Source: SZUA-430 sp964561925 (GTDB taxonomy: Bacteria > Pseudomonadota > Alphaproteobacteria > Micropepsales > Micropepsaceae). Taken from it: a stretch of 15,631 nucleotides of DNA. The stretch is taken from assembly GCA_964561925.1 (NCBI GenBank), contig CAZLRW010000091.1:1-15631 (forward strand), read 5' to 3'. The notes below the pieces were generated by a model. That model saw nothing but the letters and a program-made list of their open reading frames with translations, was not told where the DNA came from and ran no database searches. Shown piece after piece: positions 13,755 to 15,631 of this stretch. The first letter of the stretch is position 1, and the number at the start of each line of letters is the position of its first letter. The position numbers and the translations under genes were made by a program.

Positions 13755-14693
13755 ATGCAAGTTTTCCGGCACCACGACCAACTGCCGCCGGCCGCGAGAG
13801 GCGCCGCGGTCGCGATCGGCAATTTCGACGGCGTCCATCGCGGCCATCAGGCGCTGATCGCGCACACGAAGACGCTTGGCGAAAAACTCGGCATCCTGGT
13901 CTTCGAGCCGCACCCGCAGGAGTTCTTCAAGCCCGGCGGAGAGCGTTTCCGCCTGACCCCGTTCCGCGCCAAGGCGCGCCTGCTCGAACGCTTCGGCGCG
14001 GATTTGCTCTACGCGCTCCATTTTGACGCGGGCTTGGCGTCCCTGACCGCCGACGAGTTCGTCGCGAAGGTCCTCGTTCAGGGCCTCGGCGTCCGCCATA
14101 TCGTGGTCGGCGAGGACTTCCAGTTCGGCAAAGGCCGCACCGGCAACGTCGAACTGCTGAAACGCCGCGGCGCCGAGCACGCGTTCGGCGTTTCGACGTT
14201 CGATCTCGTGGGCGCAGGCCCCGAAACGAAGATCTCCTCCACCCGCATCCGCGAAGCCTTGCGCGAAGGCCGGCCCGACGAAGCCGCGCGTCTGCTCGGC
14301 CATTGGTGGACGGTCGAGGGCAGGGTGGAGCAGGGCGACAAGCGCGGCCGCACGATCGGCTTTCCCACCGCGAACGTCTCGCTTGAAGGTTATCTCGAAC
14401 CGGCGCTCGGCGTGTACGCCGTGCGCGTCGAACTCGCGGGCAAGGCCTACGGCGGTGTCGCGAATTTCGGCCGCCGTCCGACGTTCGACAAGAAAGACGT
14501 GCTGCTCGAAGTCCACGTCTTCGACTACGCGGGCGACGCCTACGGCCAACCGATCGTGGTTTCCTTCGTGCACTATCTGCGGCCCGAGACGAAGTTCGCG
14601 GGCCTCGATGCGCTCAAAGCCCAAATCGCAACCGACGCCGAAGCCGCCCGCGAAGTGCTCGCCGCGACCCCGCAAGCCCCGCCGCCGCTGTGA
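13755..14693 (+). CDS. ribF: Bifunctional riboflavin kinase / FAD synthetase
   Basis: Cytoplasmic 312-residue enzyme that phosphorylates riboflavin to FMN and adenylates FMN to FAD. The N-terminal FAD synthetase (nucleotidyltransferase) domain spans about 1-180. It has IGNFDGVHRGHQ (21-32), FEPHPQEFF (50-58) and the SSTRIR motif (161-166), which replaces the classical KMSKS. The C-terminal riboflavin kinase domain spans about 185-305. It has GDKRGRTIGFPTAN (194-207), GVYAVRV (219-225) and VANFGRRPTF (235-244). The length and order match ribF products. The start ATG at 13755 leads directly into the domain, without an evident ribosome binding site. It overlaps the next gene by 4 bases. No FMN riboswitch is apparent upstream. 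Confidence 0.97.
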   Translation: MQVFRHHDQLPPAARGAAVAIGNFDGVHRGHQALIAHTKTLGEKLGILVFEPHPQEFFKPGGERFRLTPFRAKARLLERFGADLLYALHFDAGLASLTADEFVAKVLVQGLGVRHIVVGEDFQFGKGRTGNVELLKRRGAEHAFGVSTFDLVGAGPETKISSTRIREALREGRPDEAARLLGHWWTVEGRVEQGDKRGRTIGFPTANVSLEGYLEPALGVYAVRVELAGKAYGGVANFGRRPTFDKKDVLLEVHVFDYAGDAYGQPIVVSFVHYLRPETKFAGLDALKAQIATDAEAAREVLAATPQAPPPL

Positions 14694-14965
14694 CAGAAGT
14701 TCGCGACAACCCGAAACGCCACCGCTTCGAACTCGCGCTCGAGGGCGGCACCGCCTTCATCGACTACCGCCGCCACGGCAACGTCGTGACGATGACGCAC
14801 GCCGAAGTGCCGAAGGCGCTCGAAGGAAAGGGCGTGGGCTCGAAGCTCGCGCGCGGCGCACTCGCGCTCGTTCGCGCAAACGGCGAAAAGATCGTGCCGC
14901 AGTGCTCGTTCGTCGCCTGGTTCGTGAACAACAACGCGGAATATCACGACCTGCTGAAGACATAG
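14690..14965 (+). CDS. Small GNAT-like N-acetyltransferase (YjdJ/COG2388 type)
   Basis: Compact 91-residue protein of the minimal GNAT group. Visible are the strands FELALEGGTAFIDYRRHG, the acetyl-CoA-binding turn ALEGKGVGSKLARGAL (43-58) and the C-terminal PQCSFVAWFVNNNAEYHDLL (70-89), which corresponds to the usual P-x-C...hP-E-Y-x-D-L ending. The start is GTG at 14690, overlapping ribF's TGA as GTGA, so translation is probably coupled. Substrate unknown. The family call rests on these motifs; that it acetylates anything in this organism is inferred. Confidence 0.85.
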   Translation: MTEVRDNPKRHRFELALEGGTAFIDYRRHGNVVTMTHAEVPKALEGKGVGSKLARGALALVRANGEKIVPQCSFVAWFVNNNAEYHDLLKT

Positions 14966-14973
14966 GGCGCCTT

Positions 14974-14997
14974 GCGCGCAAAGCAAGAATTGCGCGC
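14974..14997. repeat. Hairpin GCGCGCAA/TTGCGCGC in spacer
   Basis: GCGCGCAA (14974-14981) and TTGCGCGC (14990-14997) form an 8-bp stem with an 8-base loop, 9 bases after the GNAT stop. It is followed by GCATGATC rather than a T run, so it is a weak terminator at best. Confidence 0.4.
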
Positions 14998-15041
14998 GCA
15001 TGATCGGCGGGCCAAAGTCGGGTCCGTCACGGAGTAAGCGC

Positions 15042-15631
15042 ATGACCCCGGTGGTCCTGGTCTTTCTGATCCTCAACACGGCCGTCTTCGCCGCCTGGCT
15101 GTTCCTCGGCGAACATCCGATCATGGTCGACAATTTTCTTGTGAGTTGGGACGCGTTGGTTGCGGGCCGCTATTGGACGCTGCTCACCTCCGAGTTCTCG
15201 CACTTCATCCTGCTGCATTTCTTCGTCAACATGTACGTGCTGGCGAGTTTCGGCCAGATCGTCGAACACACGATCGGCTCGGCACGCTTCGTCGTGTTCT
15301 ACCTGACGGCCGCGATCGTAGCCTCGATGGGCCATGCCGTCGTCTCGGCGTTCGTCCTCGGCAAACCGGAGATTCCGGCACTCGGGGCGTCGGGCGCGAT
15401 CGCAGGCGTCATCCTGCTGTTCGCGCTGATCTACCCGCGCGCTCGCATTCTGCTGTTGGGAATCATTCCGATGTCGGCGTTCGTCGGCGCGCTGGCGTTC
15501 GTCGGCTTGGACATCGCGGGCCTGATTTGGCAAGCAGAAGGCGGCGGCCTGCCGATCGGCCACGGCGCCCACCTCGGCGGCGCGCTGACCGGCGTGCTCT
15601 ACTACGTCCTGATCATCCGCCCGTTGCAGGT
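15042..15631 (+). CDS. Rhomboid-family intramembrane serine protease (C-terminus beyond window)
   Basis: Integral inner-membrane protein with at least 196 visible residues, open to the right edge. The start ATG at 15042 has GGAG 8 bases upstream. Hydrophobic segments alternate through the whole length, starting at VVLVFLILNTAVFAAWLF. The active-site Ser is S117 in the GASGAIAG loop (115-122). The second catalytic residue is H177 in GHGAHLGGALTG (173-184). H59 and N63 in LHFFVNMYVL supply the oxyanion-hole region. The YWTLLTSEFSH segment (44-54) is the loop-1 signature. It cleaves membrane helices, but its substrate here is unknown. It lies 76 bases after the GNAT gene on the same strand. Confidence 0.93.
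   Translation, partial: MTPVVLVFLILNTAVFAAWLFLGEHPIMVDNFLVSWDALVAGRYWTLLTSEFSHFILLHFFVNMYVLASFGQIVEHTIGSARFVVFYLTAAIVASMGHAVVSAFVLGKPEIPALGASGAIAGVILLFALIYPRARILLLGIIPMSAFVGALAFVGLDIAGLIWQAEGGGLPIGHGAHLGGALTGVLYYVLIIRPLQ

Noticed and set aside
12111..14675. A very long leftward open frame (about 850 codons) opposite the HAD, MaoC and ribF genes
   Set aside because: It is antisense to three genes with clear motifs, is rich in Arg/Ala/Asp/Val in the way GC-rich shadow frames are, and shows no domain.

Overview
The window looks like chromosomal DNA from a high-GC Gram-negative bacterium, most likely an alphaproteobacterium. The clues are a long TonB-dependent receptor with a sphingomonad/Caulobacter-like signal peptide, an EAL protein with the architecture of the flagellar regulator TipF, a TTAA-N7-TAAA element resembling a CtrA box, and HAD-IIA, MaoC and RibF genes in a row. 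I see no tRNA, rRNA, CRISPR array or intact insertion sequence.

Layout. Positions 1-1989 read leftward: an SDR oxidoreductase, a Crp-type regulator with a complete-looking cAMP pocket, and a cupin protein that overlaps the regulator by 4 bases and runs off the left edge. Positions 2186-2908 hold an OmpA-family lipoprotein with a strong terminator. A thioredoxin-type glutathione peroxidase (leftward, 2911-3393) diverges from the TipF-like EAL protein (rightward, 3507-4775).

Positions 4776-7307 are the most unusual part. A very small winged-helix regulator with a C-terminal membrane anchor (leftward) is divergent from a two-gene rightward unit: a PAS-like/LuxR-type regulator, then a full-length IS256-family transposase homologue whose three catalytic acidic residues appear replaced. 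There is no room for an insertion-sequence end upstream of it, so it looks like a domesticated transposase, perhaps kept as a DNA-binding protein. The 322-base divergent spacer carries repeated CGAACTGGA-like words.

Positions 7308-10692 hold a leader with possible alternative RNA pairings, a 1022-residue TonB-dependent receptor started from GTG, and a GAAA-loop terminator. Convergent to it is a TPR-sulfotransferase fusion (10694-12238). It shares a short divergent spacer, with two exact 11-base repeats 70 bases apart, with a rightward housekeeping-like series: HAD-IIA phosphatase, MaoC hydratase, RibF (FMN/FAD synthesis), a small GNAT-like protein overlapping ribF by 4 bases, and a rhomboid protease cut by the right edge.

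Functionally the window mixes envelope functions (lipoprotein, receptor, rhomboid), redox and acyl-CoA metabolism, flavin cofactor synthesis and several regulators. Assignments rest on reading motifs by eye; no database search was run.
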